Shown one piece after another: positions 9,052 to 17,754 of a DNA stretch of 64,000 nucleotides (position 1 is the stretch's first letter; each line of letters opens with the position of its first letter). Made by a program: the position numbers and the translations under genes. The DNA comes from Agrobacterium vitis. GTDB lineage: Bacteria; Pseudomonadota; Alphaproteobacteria; Rhizobiales; Rhizobiaceae. A model generated the notes under the pieces. That model was not told where the DNA came from, made no database searches, and was given only the letters and a program-made list of their open reading frames with translations. Where the stretch lies: positions 2,852,001 to 2,916,000 of the forward strand of contig NZ_CP118259.1 in NCBI RefSeq assembly GCF_013337045.2. Reading direction: 5' to 3'.

Positions 9052-9992
9052 TGTCCGGCCTCCTTCGGGTCGAGCGCATCGCGCAGGCCGTCACCCAGCA
9101 GGTTGAAGCCGAGACTGACGATCAGGATGGCAAAGCCCGGCATGGCGGCAACCCACCATTGATCGAGAATGAAGCGGCGGCCATCGGCAATCATCGCCCC
9201 CCATTCCGGCAGGGGCGGCTGGGCGCCAAGGCCCAGGAAACCGAGACCGGCTGCCGTCAGGATAATACCCGCCATATCCAAGGTGACGCGGACGATCAGC
9301 GAAGACAGACAGAGTGGCATGATATGGCGCAGCACGATGCGAAAGGGCGAAGCGCCCATCAGCTTGACGGCAGAGATATAATCGGAGTTGCGAACCGTCA
9401 GCGTTTCGGCCCGGGCAATCCGCGCATAAGGCGGCCAGGAGGTGACGGCGATGGCCAGAATGGCGTTTTCGATGCCGGGACCAAGCGCTGCGACCAGCGC
9501 CAGAGCCAGAACGAGCTTCGGAAAGGCCAGGAAAATATCGGTCAGCCGCATCAGCACCGCATCGACCCAGCCGCCCGCATAACCGGCCACCGTGCCGACT
9601 AGCAGACCGATGGGCGCGGCAATGATGGCCACCAGCACCACCACCATCAATGTCAGCCGCGACCCGTAGATCAGCCGCGAATAGATATCGCGGCCCTGGT
9701 CGTCGCTGCCGAGCCAGAAACCGCCGGTGCCGGGTGCCATCAACCTTGCATTGGCAAGATCGCCCTGCACCGGATTATGAGTGGCCAGCAGATCGGCAAA
9801 AGCTGCAATCAAAATCAACGCGATAATGATGCCAAGCCCCAGCAGCGCCAGCCGATTGGCCGAAAACTGCCGCCAGATCACATAGGCGCGGCCAAGCCTT
9901 GCCTGCCGGCGCGATTGGGGACGGTCCGACAGCAGCCAGTCCTTCAAGGGCGTTTTAGGGACGGACATATTTTGGGAGGGCGTCGTCATCAT
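9048..9992 (-). CDS. Peptide ABC importer, permease (DppC-like)
   Basis: A 314-residue inner-membrane protein with an N-terminal OppC-type segment (about 43-65, LALLGLGIIIALILIAAF), the HFLGSDDQGRD-equivalent stretch WLGSDDQGRDIYSRLIYG after the first helix, and four or five more helices. The EAA loop contacting the ATPases is visible near KLMGASPFRIVLRHIMP. ATG is doubled at the start (MM); the first overlaps the DppB stop by 4 nt. Works as a heterodimer with the permease encoded immediately upstream. Confidence 0.92.
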   Translation of the reverse strand: MMTTPSQNMSVPKTPLKDWLLSDRPQSRRQARLGRAYVIWRQFSANRLALLGLGIIIALILIAAFADLLATHNPVQGDLANARLMAPGTGGFWLGSDDQGRDIYSRLIYGSRLTLMVVVLVAIIAAPIGLLVGTVAGYAGGWVDAVLMRLTDIFLAFPKLVLALALVAALGPGIENAILAIAVTSWPPYARIARAETLTVRNSDYISAVKLMGASPFRIVLRHIMPLCLSSLIVRVTLDMAGIILTAAGLGFLGLGAQPPLPEWGAMIADGRRFILDQWWVAAMPGFAILIVSLGFNLLGDGLRDALDPKEAGQ

Positions 9993-11056
9993 CGGCTGCG
10001 CGTCCTCGGGTCAAGGGTTTTATAGAGGAGATCCGACAGGATGTTGATTGCGATGAACACCGAACCGATAATGATGGTTCCGCCCAGCACCGCATTCATA
10101 TCGGCATTTTGCAGCGAATTGGTAATGTAGAGGCCGATGCCCGGCCAGGAGAAGATCGTCTCAGTCAGCACCGAGCCTTCCAGCAAGCCTGCATAAGACA
10201 GGGCAATCACCGTCAGCAGCGGCACAGCGGCATTGCGCAAGGCGTGGAACCAGATAATCCGGCTTTCGGACAGGCCCTTGGCACGAGCCGCGACGATATA
10301 TTCCTGCGACAACTCGTTGAGCATGAAAGAACGGGTCATGCGGCTGATATAGGCGAGTGAGAAATAGCCGAGCAGTGCGCCGGGAAGGATAATATGGCGA
10401 AACAGATCCCAAAGGATGTCCCATTGGCCCGCCATGGCGGCATCCAACAGGTAAAAGCCGGTGACGGGTATCAGGTCATATTCAAAGACCACGTCCAGCC
10501 GTCCCGGATAGGCCACCCATTGCAGCTTGGCATAGAAAAACAGCAGCGCCAAAAGGCCGAGCCAAAAGATTGGCACGGAATAGCCGATCAAACCGATGAC
10601 CCGGACAATCTGGTCGGCAAGGCTGCCGCGCTTGACAGCGGCCAGAACGCCTAAGGGAAGGCCAATCACGGCGCCGATGATGGTGCCGACCGTGGCAAGT
10701 TCAACAGTTGCCGGAAAAAACCGGGCGATATCGGTCATGACAGGATTGGTCGTCAGAACCGACGTGCCGAAATCGCCCGAGAGCACTTGTTTTATATAGA
10801 CGAAGAACTGGTAATAAAGCGGTTGATCCAACCCCATTGCCCGGCGCGTCTGTTCGACGACCGCCTGCGGCGCACGGTCCCCCAGAACAGCAAGAACTGG
10901 ATCGATCGGGATCACCCGACCGATGAAGAACGTCACCGCCAGAAGGCCGAGATAGGTCGTGGCAACAGTCACGAAAAATCCCGCAACTGCCTTCAAACGC
11001 TTAAACTGCCGGTCGCGCCTGCGACCGGCTGATGCTTGTGTTGTGGTGAGAGCCAA
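9989..11056 (-). CDS. Peptide ABC importer, permease (DppB-like)
   Basis: A 355-residue permease with about six membrane segments. The usual OppB features are present: an N-terminal helix with YLGLLAVTFFIGRVIP, a periplasmic loop after it (DRAPQAVVEQTRRAMGLDQPLYYQF), and the EAA loop near ARAKGLSESRIIWFHALRNAAVP. It begins 15 nt after the stop of the solute-binding protein gene. The N-terminal cytoplasmic stretch is longer than average (about 30 basic residues before the first helix), so a start further in is possible, but no better ribosome site is seen. Confidence 0.92.
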   Translation of the reverse strand: MALTTTQASAGRRRDRQFKRLKAVAGFFVTVATTYLGLLAVTFFIGRVIPIDPVLAVLGDRAPQAVVEQTRRAMGLDQPLYYQFFVYIKQVLSGDFGTSVLTTNPVMTDIARFFPATVELATVGTIIGAVIGLPLGVLAAVKRGSLADQIVRVIGLIGYSVPIFWLGLLALLFFYAKLQWVAYPGRLDVVFEYDLIPVTGFYLLDAAMAGQWDILWDLFRHIILPGALLGYFSLAYISRMTRSFMLNELSQEYIVAARAKGLSESRIIWFHALRNAAVPLLTVIALSYAGLLEGSVLTETIFSWPGIGLYITNSLQNADMNAVLGGTIIIGSVFIAINILSDLLYKTLDPRTRSR

Positions 11057-11071
11057 GAGCCCTGCTCCTGA

Positions 11072-12724
11072 TCAATCCTTGGAAATCATGTTCTTGAGGT
11101 TGCTGTCGAAGGTCGGGCCAAGCTTATAATTCTGAACATTGGCTCTATAGCCAGCAATTTCCGTTTTTTGATAGATGATCACAAACGGACCGTCGGCCAG
11201 AACCTTGCGCTGCAAGTCTTCATACATCGCCTTGCGCTTAGGCGTGTCACGCTCCAGCAGGGCTTCGCTGGTTTCCTTGGTCAATTCAGGCACATCCCAG
11301 GCATTGCGCCAGGCGAGTGTCTTGGATTTCGGCGTCTCGGAATTATCAGGATTGCTGGTAAAGGTTTCGGCATTGGAATGCGGGTCCCAATAATCGGCAC
11401 CCCAATCCCCGATATAGATGTCATGGTTGCGAGCGCGGTACTTGGTCAGCGTCTGCTTACCGTCTCCCTGGATGAGCTCCAGCGTGATGCCCGCCTGGGC
11501 GAAGGTTTGCTGCATGGATTGGGCGATGCTGGTCATCGGCTCGATGGAGCGCACATCCATGGTGACTTTGAAGCCATCCTTAAGACCTGCCTTTTCCAAC
11601 AGTTCCTTGGCCTTCGCAACATTCAGCTTATAGGGTTGGTCATCAATCGAGCCAAGAATGCCCTTGGGCAGGAAGGATTCATGCACAGTGCCGACGCCCT
11701 TGATGAGGGTTGCACCGATGGCATCGTAATCGACAAGATATTTGATGGCCTGGCGGACTTCCGGCTTGGAGAGATACTGGTTTTTCTGGTTGAGACCGAG
11801 ATAGTAGACGGTACCCTTCTGGGCAGAGTCAGTCTTGATATTTTTCGAATTGGCAATCGCGGTAAAGTCCGTGGGCGAAAGGTTACGCGCCACATCGACG
11901 TCACCGGATTCCAGCGCCAGACGTTGACCGGAGCTTTCCTTAAGGAAGCGATAGATGACCCGCTTCAGCTTGGCCTTTTCGCCGTAATAATTGTCATTAC
12001 GCTCCAGCACGACCAATTCATTGGCACGCCATTCGCGCAGTTTGAAAGGACCGGAGCCGGCGTAATTGGTCTTCAACCAGCCATTGCCGAAATCGGAGTC
12101 ATAGGGATAATCCTTGGAAACGGTCACGGCTGCCGCGTGGCTCTGCACCAGTTTCTTGTCGACGATGGCGCCGACGGTCGCGGTCAGGCAGTTCAGCACG
12201 AAGCTGGTCGCATAAGGCTTATCCACCTTGAACTGGAAGGTCGAGGCATCGACTGCCTTGGCATTTTCCGCGACATTGTCCCCACTCAGGCCGAATTGCT
12301 GGAGGATGAAGGCCGGGTTCTTGTTGAGCTTGACAGCCCGTTCAAAAGAATAGGCCACGTCTTCCGCAGTGATCGGGTTGCCGGAGGCGAACTTGATGCC
12401 GGACTTGATCTTGAATGTATAGGTCAGGCCGTCTTCAGACGCGCTCCAGCTTTCCGCAATGCCGGGCGCTACGGTTGAAGTATCGGCAATATTCAGCTTG
12501 ACCAGCGTGTCATAGGTATTGCCGGTGACTTCTGCGGCGGAGATTTCGAAAGCCTCGCCCGGGTCCATCGTGATGATGTCGTCAAACGCCCAGGCCTCGA
12601 CCAGCGTATCTTTCGGCGTGGCAGCAAAAGCGCGCGGCACGCCTGCAACGCCCAATGCCAGAACAGCACTGGCCGTCGTCATCAGCCTGCGGCGCGTCAA
12701 TGTCATGGTCATGGTCATGGTCAT
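11072..12724 (-). CDS. Peptide ABC importer, family 5 solute-binding protein, probable Tat signal
   Basis: Periplasmic binding protein of about 550 residues in the SBP_bac_5 family, the class that binds di- and oligopeptides, opines or nickel complexes. The N-terminus MTMTMTMTLTRRRLMTTA leads into a hydrophobic segment ending PRAFA before ATPKD. The TRRRLM stretch fits a twin-arginine signal. Family motifs follow: WSASEDGLTYTFKIKSGIKF, AEDVAYSFERA, GSGPFKLREW, and IGDWGADYWDPHSNAETF near the C-terminal third. Four ATGACC copies at the 5' end offer four equivalent start codons (12724, 12718, 12712, 12706). A GGGGACGGGA precedes the first, which I take as the start. First gene of the importer operon; its ligand cannot be read from sequence. 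Confidence 0.92.
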   Translation of the reverse strand: MTMTMTMTLTRRRLMTTASAVLALGVAGVPRAFAATPKDTLVEAWAFDDIITMDPGEAFEISAAEVTGNTYDTLVKLNIADTSTVAPGIAESWSASEDGLTYTFKIKSGIKFASGNPITAEDVAYSFERAVKLNKNPAFILQQFGLSGDNVAENAKAVDASTFQFKVDKPYATSFVLNCLTATVGAIVDKKLVQSHAAAVTVSKDYPYDSDFGNGWLKTNYAGSGPFKLREWRANELVVLERNDNYYGEKAKLKRVIYRFLKESSGQRLALESGDVDVARNLSPTDFTAIANSKNIKTDSAQKGTVYYLGLNQKNQYLSKPEVRQAIKYLVDYDAIGATLIKGVGTVHESFLPKGILGSIDDQPYKLNVAKAKELLEKAGLKDGFKVTMDVRSIEPMTSIAQSMQQTFAQAGITLELIQGDGKQTLTKYRARNHDIYIGDWGADYWDPHSNAETFTSNPDNSETPKSKTLAWRNAWDVPELTKETSEALLERDTPKRKAMYEDLQRKVLADGPFVIIYQKTEIAGYRANVQNYKLGPTFDSNLKNMISKD

Positions 12725-12726
12725 GG
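12703..12726. repeat. Four tandem TCATGG hexamers at the SBP start codon
   Basis: Four exact copies (12703-12708, 12709-12714, 12715-12720, 12721-12726) read on the minus strand as ATGACC units, giving an N-terminus of Met-Thr repeats and four possible start codons in one frame. Confidence 0.95.
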
Positions 12727-12772
12727 TCCCGTCCCCTTTTTTAAAGTCAATGATCGCCGACTAACGCCGGAT

Positions 12773-13825
12773 TTATTCGCCCCAGGCCGTCCCCAGCACC
12801 CGCAGCCAGTTTTCACGGGCAATCTTAGCGATATCTGCATCACCGTATCCAGCCGATTGCAACGCTTCAAGCAACCTCTGGTTCCCACTGGCATCGCCGA
12901 TTGCACCGGGCACCGTACAACCATCGAAATCGGAGCCAAGGCCGACGCAATCAATGCCCATGCGTTCCACCATGTAATCGATATGGCGCACCATATCTGA
13001 CAGCGGGGTCTCGGCAAAATCGCGGGCGTCGGCGCGCAGCATGGTCACCGCGTAGTTGAGACCGGCAATGCCCTTGCGCTCGCGGATCGCGTCCATCTGC
13101 CGGTCGGTCAGGTTGCGGGCCACCGGTGTCAACGCGTGCGCATTGGAATGGCTGGCGATCAATGGCTTGTCCGAGGTTTTCGCCACGTCCCAGAAGCCCT
13201 TTTCGGTGATATGGGCAAGGTCAAGGGCAATGCCCAGCCGGTCGCAGGCTTTCACAAGCTCAAAACCGAGTGTCGTCAGGCCCGGCCCGGTATCCGGCGA
13301 CATTGGAAAGGCGAAGGGAACACCATGGCCAAAAATATTCGGGCGGCTCCAGACCGGGCCGAGCGTGCGCAGGCCCGCCCGGTGAAACACTTCAAGGGCT
13401 GCCAGATCGGCATCGATGGCCTCGCAGCCTTCCATATGCAGTACGGCGGCAAACACACCGTCGGCCATGGCAGCGCGAATATCCGCCGTTGAGCGGCATA
13501 GCCGCCAGCCGCCAGCCCGCTCGAGCCGCAGCGCAATGGCAGCCATCTGCAAGGCGATGTCGAGTGAGGATGCACGCGCCAGGGGCTTATCAACAGGCGT
13601 ATTGTAATGGCCCTTGTCATCCGGCTCGGTCAGCACGAACTCACCGTCGGAGGGAATATAAATCGCGCAGAGACCGCCACCAAGCCCGCCACGGCGCGCG
13701 CGTGGCGCATCGATATGACCTTCCCGTGTGCCATCGATGAATTGCCGCACCGGATCGACGCCCGCTGCATGAGCCCTCCATAAACGCAGGAGGACATCAT
13801 TATGCCCGTCGAAAACCAATTGCAT
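12773..13825 (-). CDS. Membrane-type dipeptidase, peptidase family M19
   Basis: A 350-residue zinc dipeptidase of the renal-dipeptidase family. Visible metal-site elements are FDGHNDVLLRL at the N-terminus (residues 4-14), AAVLHMEGCEAI (bridging Glu), the two histidine regions LDLAHITEKGF and IASHSNAHAL, and GLGSDFDGC near the end. ATG 13823-13825 is preceded by AAAAGGTGAG, so I start there instead of at the GTG that overlaps that site. Such enzymes hydrolyse dipeptides, often with a D-residue at the second position. It lies 48 bp upstream of the peptide-importer operon in the same direction, so imported dipeptides are plausible substrates (inference). Confidence 0.9.
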   Translation of the reverse strand: MQLVFDGHNDVLLRLWRAHAAGVDPVRQFIDGTREGHIDAPRARRGGLGGGLCAIYIPSDGEFVLTEPDDKGHYNTPVDKPLARASSLDIALQMAAIALRLERAGGWRLCRSTADIRAAMADGVFAAVLHMEGCEAIDADLAALEVFHRAGLRTLGPVWSRPNIFGHGVPFAFPMSPDTGPGLTTLGFELVKACDRLGIALDLAHITEKGFWDVAKTSDKPLIASHSNAHALTPVARNLTDRQMDAIRERKGIAGLNYAVTMLRADARDFAETPLSDMVRHIDYMVERMGIDCVGLGSDFDGCTVPGAIGDASGNQRLLEALQSAGYGDADIAKIARENWLRVLGTAWGE

Positions 13826-14042
13826 GGACACTCACCTTTTGACGCATTGCGACTGGCCAGTCCTTTTTGACAGAAGCCGCAAGCCCATGACAAAAAAGGG
13901 AAATATCGCCAATCTCCTATTTTAGGCGCAGAGTAGAATCAAAAGCTGCAAGGGTTCAAGCGAAAATAATTTGCTTCGCAACACAAAGAAGCGAGCATTT
14001 TTGCGACATCGGTGTTCGCAAGCGCCTTTTCATAATCTCCAC

Positions 14043-14960
14043 CTATCGACGGATATTTTCAATCTCCACCAGGGCGCCCCGCTTACAAATCACCTGAGCG
14101 GAAACGGCAGCCCCCTGCGCCAAGGCCTCAGCCATCGCCACACCCGAAAGGCGGGCCGATAGGAAACCGGCATTGAAACTGTCGCCAGCCGCTGTCGTAT
14201 CCACGAGATCGGCGACCGGCACGGGATCGAATGTCACCGGCCCTTGCGTGGCGTCAAAGGCATGAACACGGCCAGCGCCATTCTTGACCACCACGGTTGA
14301 CGCACCGGCATTTCGGTATCGGATAATCGTCGCCTCTGGTGTGCCATCGTTGAAATTCGGCCCATCCTCGTCAAAGGACGGCAGGACGATATCGGCAACC
14401 TTGGCCGCCTGCGAAACCGCATCGCACATGCTGTCACGGTCCGGCCAAAGCCGGGCGCGCATATTGGGATCGAAAGCAATCAGGCTGCCGGCATCACGGG
14501 CCTGCGCCAAAACCTCCAGCAATTGCTGGCGGCCCGCCGGGGACAGGATGGCGAGGGTAATGCCGGAAAACAGGATGAGATCGCGACCCCGTACGGCCTC
14601 TAAAAGAAACTGCCGATCGTCTGCCAGACGCTTGGCGGCGGATTGGCCGCGCCAATAGCTGAAACTGCGCTCGCCATTGGCAAGCTCGATCATATAAAGC
14701 CCGACCGTCGCATCCTCCAGATGGCGCAAATGCCCCGTGCCAATTCCCGCCGCCTGCATGAAGGCAAGCATGGCCTGTGAAATACCATCGACGCCGATGG
14801 CCGAGCAATAATCCACCACGTCGTCTGCGCCCAGAAGGCGACGCAGATACCAGGCGGTGTTGAATGTATCGCCAGCGAAATTGCGATGATAGGCACCGTC
14901 TTCGCGGGGCGCCATTTCCACCATGCATTCGCCGATGGTCAAAATCCGTCTGTTGCTCAT
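14043..14960 (-). CDS. kdgK: 2-keto-3-deoxygluconate kinase, PfkB family
   Basis: Ribokinase/PfkB-family sugar kinase of 305 residues. The N-terminal substrate region reads FAGDTFNTAWYL, and the C-terminal PfkB signature DTTAAGDSFNAGFLSARL contains the anion hole and catalytic Asp. This length and the FAGDTFNTA motif match KdgK, which phosphorylates 2-keto-3-deoxygluconate to 2-keto-3-deoxy-6-phosphogluconate. It follows the GntR regulator by 15 nt in the same operon and diverges from the seven-gene uronate operon whose end product is its substrate. The downstream KDPG aldolase (eda) is not in the window. Only weak hairpins are seen after the stop. Confidence 0.88.
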   Translation of the reverse strand: MSNRRILTIGECMVEMAPREDGAYHRNFAGDTFNTAWYLRRLLGADDVVDYCSAIGVDGISQAMLAFMQAAGIGTGHLRHLEDATVGLYMIELANGERSFSYWRGQSAAKRLADDRQFLLEAVRGRDLILFSGITLAILSPAGRQQLLEVLAQARDAGSLIAFDPNMRARLWPDRDSMCDAVSQAAKVADIVLPSFDEDGPNFNDGTPEATIIRYRNAGASTVVVKNGAGRVHAFDATQGPVTFDPVPVADLVDTTAAGDSFNAGFLSARLSGVAMAEALAQGAAVSAQVICKRGALVEIENIRR

Positions 14961-14975
14961 CTTATCCTGCCATCC

Positions 14976-15671
14976 TCATTCGGTCGCGAAATACTGGCCA
15001 TGGCTTTCCCGGATACGGCTGATGATCGACAGGATGCGCGACAGATGAACACGCATGTTGGCCGCAGCCCGGTCGCCATCACGTGCCTTCAACGCGGCCA
15101 TGATCTCGATATGGTCGTCAATGGCGCTTTGCGCGCCGAAAGCCAGGCTGAGATAGCGGATTCGGTCCATATGCGCCTTGCTGTCACGGATCAGGGCCCA
15201 GGCGAATTCGTGGCCTGACATCTTGCAGATCTGCCGGTGAAATTCGTCGTCCAGCTCGTGAAACAGCATCTTGTCACCAGCGTCCATGGCCTTGATCTGC
15301 CGCTGTACCAGTTCGTCGAGCGCCTCGATCTGCTCCTCGCTCAACCGATCGGCGGCGGCCCGCACGGTTTCCATTTCCAGTGCCGTGCGGATGAAGCGGG
15401 CCTGCAAAACCCCGCGTTCGGAAATATGCGTCACCACCGTTGCCCGTTGCGGGCGGATCATCAGGAAACCCTGCTGGGACAGGCGATAGAAGGCATCGCG
15501 TACCGGTTGGCGAGACACGCCCATCTGCTTGGCAACATCCACTTCCGACAATTTTGCCCCCGGCGGCAGCTCCAGTTCAACCACCTGCCGGTATAAAAGC
15601 TCGAAGACCTGCTCGGTGACCGAAGGTTGCCGCTGAACGTCCAGCGTGCGCACATTGACCGTATCAATCAT
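14976..15671 (-). CDS. GntR-family (FCD) transcriptional regulator of uronate genes
   Basis: A 231-residue regulator. The N-terminal winged helix-turn-helix (about residues 15-80) includes KLSEVDVAKQMGVSRQPVRDAFYRL. The C-terminal all-helical FCD ligand domain (about 90-225) has conserved His/Asp positions in FHELDDEFHRQI and HIEIMAALKARD. The start ATG 15669-15671 is preceded by GGAGGGTGGG. It is transcribed divergently from uxaC and together with kdgK. By position it should control one or both operons in response to a uronate or keto-deoxy intermediate, as ExuR, UxuR and KdgR-type FCD proteins do. A candidate operator lies at 15787-15798. Confidence 0.9.
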   Translation of the reverse strand: MIDTVNVRTLDVQRQPSVTEQVFELLYRQVVELELPPGAKLSEVDVAKQMGVSRQPVRDAFYRLSQQGFLMIRPQRATVVTHISERGVLQARFIRTALEMETVRAAADRLSEEQIEALDELVQRQIKAMDAGDKMLFHELDDEFHRQICKMSGHEFAWALIRDSKAHMDRIRYLSLAFGAQSAIDDHIEIMAALKARDGDRAAANMRVHLSRILSIISRIRESHGQYFATE

Positions 15672-15975
15672 CCCACCCTCCGATTACCACCGCCATTGCC
15701 ACTCCATTACGTCTTCGCCCAACGACGAACCCGGACCAACCACGTCCCGGGGATCATCCCAGGACCGCATTGACACAATTTGCATACTAACATATTAGAT
15801 TGGCAGCGGAATGCAATTGCGTTTCGCCACCACCGTCACCACCCAGGCCATCGATCAAAAGACGAAGGCCAATGCAAGGGGCGGCAGTTGTTTTAGGCCA
15901 TAATACGCCGGACCGAAATCGGCTTGCGATATTATGCAGTGTTAGAATTACGAGGCGCACGCGGAGACCACGGCA
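15672..15975. other. Divergent control region between gntR-kdgK and the uxaC operon
   Basis: 304 bp without a credible gene. It holds a candidate rightward promoter with an overlapping dyad (15770-15798, listed separately), then about 175 nt of leader before uxaC. Otherwise I see no strong hairpin or known riboswitch. Confidence 0.6.
15770..15798 (+). promoter_or_regulatory. Candidate uxaC-operon promoter with overlapping operator dyad
   Basis: A TTGACA at 15770-15775 is followed after exactly 17 nt by TATTAG at 15793-15798, a good sigma-70-type pair. The -10 element is the right half of the dyad CTAA-CATA-TTAG (15787-15798). A repressor bound there would block RNA polymerase; the divergent GntR protein is the obvious candidate. 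Inferred from sequence only. Confidence 0.5.
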
Positions 15976-17376
15976 TTGCTTCATCCAGACAGGCTTTTTC
16001 CCCTTGATCCCACAGCACGCACGCTGACGCGCACGCTTTATGACACGGTCCGCGACCTGCCCATCGTCAGTCCGCATGGTCATACCGACCCCCGCTGGTT
16101 TGCGGAAAATGAAGCTTTTCCCGATCCGGCCCAGCTTTTCGTGGTGCCGGACCATTATGTGTTTCGCATGCTTTATTCCCAAGGTATCGACCTCACGACG
16201 CTTGGCGTGCCCCGTGTCGATGGTGGCATGACGGAAACCGATGGCCGCAAGATCTGGCGGCTGTTTGCCGAAAACTTCCACCTGTTTCGCGCCACGCCCA
16301 GCCGCATGTGGCTGGACCATGCCTTCGAAGACGTATTCGGACTGACCACAAGGCTTTCAGCCAAAACGGCGGACGAGACCTATGACCATATCGCCGATTG
16401 CCTGACCAAACCGGAATTTCGCCCCCGCGCCCTGTTCGAGCGCTTCAATATCGAAGTGATCGCCACCACGGAAAGCCCGCTGGACGAGTTGAAATGGCAT
16501 GAGGCGATCCGCGCCTCCGGCTGGAATGGCCGTGTCGTCACCGCCTATCGGCCAGACCCGGTAATCGATCCGCAGTTTGAGGGCTTTGCCACCAATATCG
16601 AGCGGTTCGGGCAATTGGCTGATGTCGATGCCACCAACTGGAGCGGTTATCTGGAGGCGCATCGCAACCGCCGCGCCTTCTTCAAATCCTATGGCGCCAC
16701 CAGTTCCGACCACGGGCACCCCTCGGCCCGCACCGAGGACCTGCCCCAGGATCAGGCCAAGGCGCTATTCGATAAGGCGCTGACCGGGCGGATCACCCCC
16801 GATGAGGCCGATGCCTTCCGTGGCCATATGCTGACGGAAATGGCCAGGATGAGTCTGGAAGACGGGCTGGTGCTGCAAATCCATCCCGGTTCCTACCGCA
16901 ACCATTCCGCCGGCATCATGGCAAAACATGGCCGCGACAAGGGCTTCGATATCCCGACCCGCACCGATTACGTCCGAGCGCTGAAGCCATTGCTCGATTC
17001 GGTCGGCATGGAAAAGGATCTGACGGTCATTCTCTTCACGCTGGACGAAACCAGCTATTCGCGCGAACTGGCGCCGTTGGCAGGTGCCTATCCGGCCCTG
17101 AAGCTCGGCCCCGCCTGGTGGTTCTTCGATAGCCCTGATGGCATGCGCCGCTTCCGCGAGGCCACCACAGAGACCGCCGGTTTCTACAATACCGTCGGCT
17201 TCAACGACGATACCCGCGCCTTCTGCTCCATCCCGGCCCGCCATGATGTGGCCCGGCGGGTGGATTGCGCCTATCTGGCCGAACTGGTGCTGACGGGCCG
17301 TCTGGAGGAGGACGAAGCCCACGAGCTGGCTGGCGATCTCGCCTACGGACTGGCGAAGAAAGCCTACCGGCTCTGA
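15976..17376 (+). CDS. uxaC: Uronate isomerase (glucuronate/galacturonate isomerase)
   Basis: A 466-residue protein with the hallmarks of UxaC: an N-terminal metal site PIVSPHGHTDPRWF (about residues 29-42), the ATTESPLDELKWHEAI stretch, VLQIHPGSYRNHS in the middle, and a C-terminal GFNDDTRAFCSIPARHDVARR. It converts D-glucuronate to D-fructuronate and D-galacturonate to D-tagaturonate in the cytoplasm. The start is probably TTG 15976, with GGAG about 9 nt upstream (15963-15966); no ATG lies in frame nearby that keeps the metal site. First gene of the operon; 35 bp precede kdgF. Confidence 0.92.
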   Translation: MLHPDRLFPLDPTARTLTRTLYDTVRDLPIVSPHGHTDPRWFAENEAFPDPAQLFVVPDHYVFRMLYSQGIDLTTLGVPRVDGGMTETDGRKIWRLFAENFHLFRATPSRMWLDHAFEDVFGLTTRLSAKTADETYDHIADCLTKPEFRPRALFERFNIEVIATTESPLDELKWHEAIRASGWNGRVVTAYRPDPVIDPQFEGFATNIERFGQLADVDATNWSGYLEAHRNRRAFFKSYGATSSDHGHPSARTEDLPQDQAKALFDKALTGRITPDEADAFRGHMLTEMARMSLEDGLVLQIHPGSYRNHSAGIMAKHGRDKGFDIPTRTDYVRALKPLLDSVGMEKDLTVILFTLDETSYSRELAPLAGAYPALKLGPAWWFFDSPDGMRRFREATTETAGFYNTVGFNDDTRAFCSIPARHDVARRVDCAYLAELVLTGRLEEDEAHELAGDLAYGLAKKAYRL

Positions 17377-17411
17377 TGGGGTTATAGTAGCGAGGGGAGG
17401 ATCAGTGAGCG

Positions 17412-17735
17412 ATGGAAACGCAGTTCGTTAGACCGTTCCCGCCCGTGGATGCGGGCCATGGTGTTACCCGCCAGGTCCTGGCCGACAGCCCTGAGCTTAT
17501 GGTGGTCAAGTTCAGTTTCAGCGATGGCGCGCAGGGTGCGCGCCATAACCATCCCCATCTGCAATCCACCTTTGTCCAATCCGGCCGGTTCGAATTTTTC
17601 ATCGGCGACGAGACGTTCACGGTCGGTCCGGGGGACAGTTTCGTTATTCCCTCCCTTGCCTTTCACGGCTGCCGAGCCATCGTATCAGGCGTGCTGATCG
17701 ACACATTCACGCCCCGGCGTGACGATTTTCTTTGA
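17412..17735 (+). CDS. kdgF: KdgF-type cupin, unsaturated uronate linearisation
   Basis: A small single-domain cupin of 107 residues. Cupin motif 1 is visible as RHNHPHLQSTFVQSGRFEFFIG, with the two His and a Gln/Glu position of the metal site, and motif 2 as VGPGDSFVIPSLAFHGC. Length and placement next to kduI and kduD match KdgF, which speeds ring-opening of 4,5-unsaturated galacturonate or mannuronate to 5-keto-4-deoxyuronate. This assignment rests on family size, motifs and context; other small cupins look similar. ATG 17412 follows a GGGGAGG-rich stretch (17393-17401). Confidence 0.8.
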   Translation: METQFVRPFPPVDAGHGVTRQVLADSPELMVVKFSFSDGAQGARHNHPHLQSTFVQSGRFEFFIGDETFTVGPGDSFVIPSLAFHGCRAIVSGVLIDTFTPRRDDFL

Positions 17736-17754
17736 TATTTAAGGAGTTAAACCC

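Noticed and set aside
11168..12478. A 436-codon plus-strand frame opposite the peptide-binding protein
   Set aside because: Shadow of a gene with clear SBP_bac_5 motifs on the minus strand.
15799..15975. A riboswitch in the uxaC leader
   Set aside because: The leader is about 175 nt but shows no strong stem or recognisable aptamer motif.
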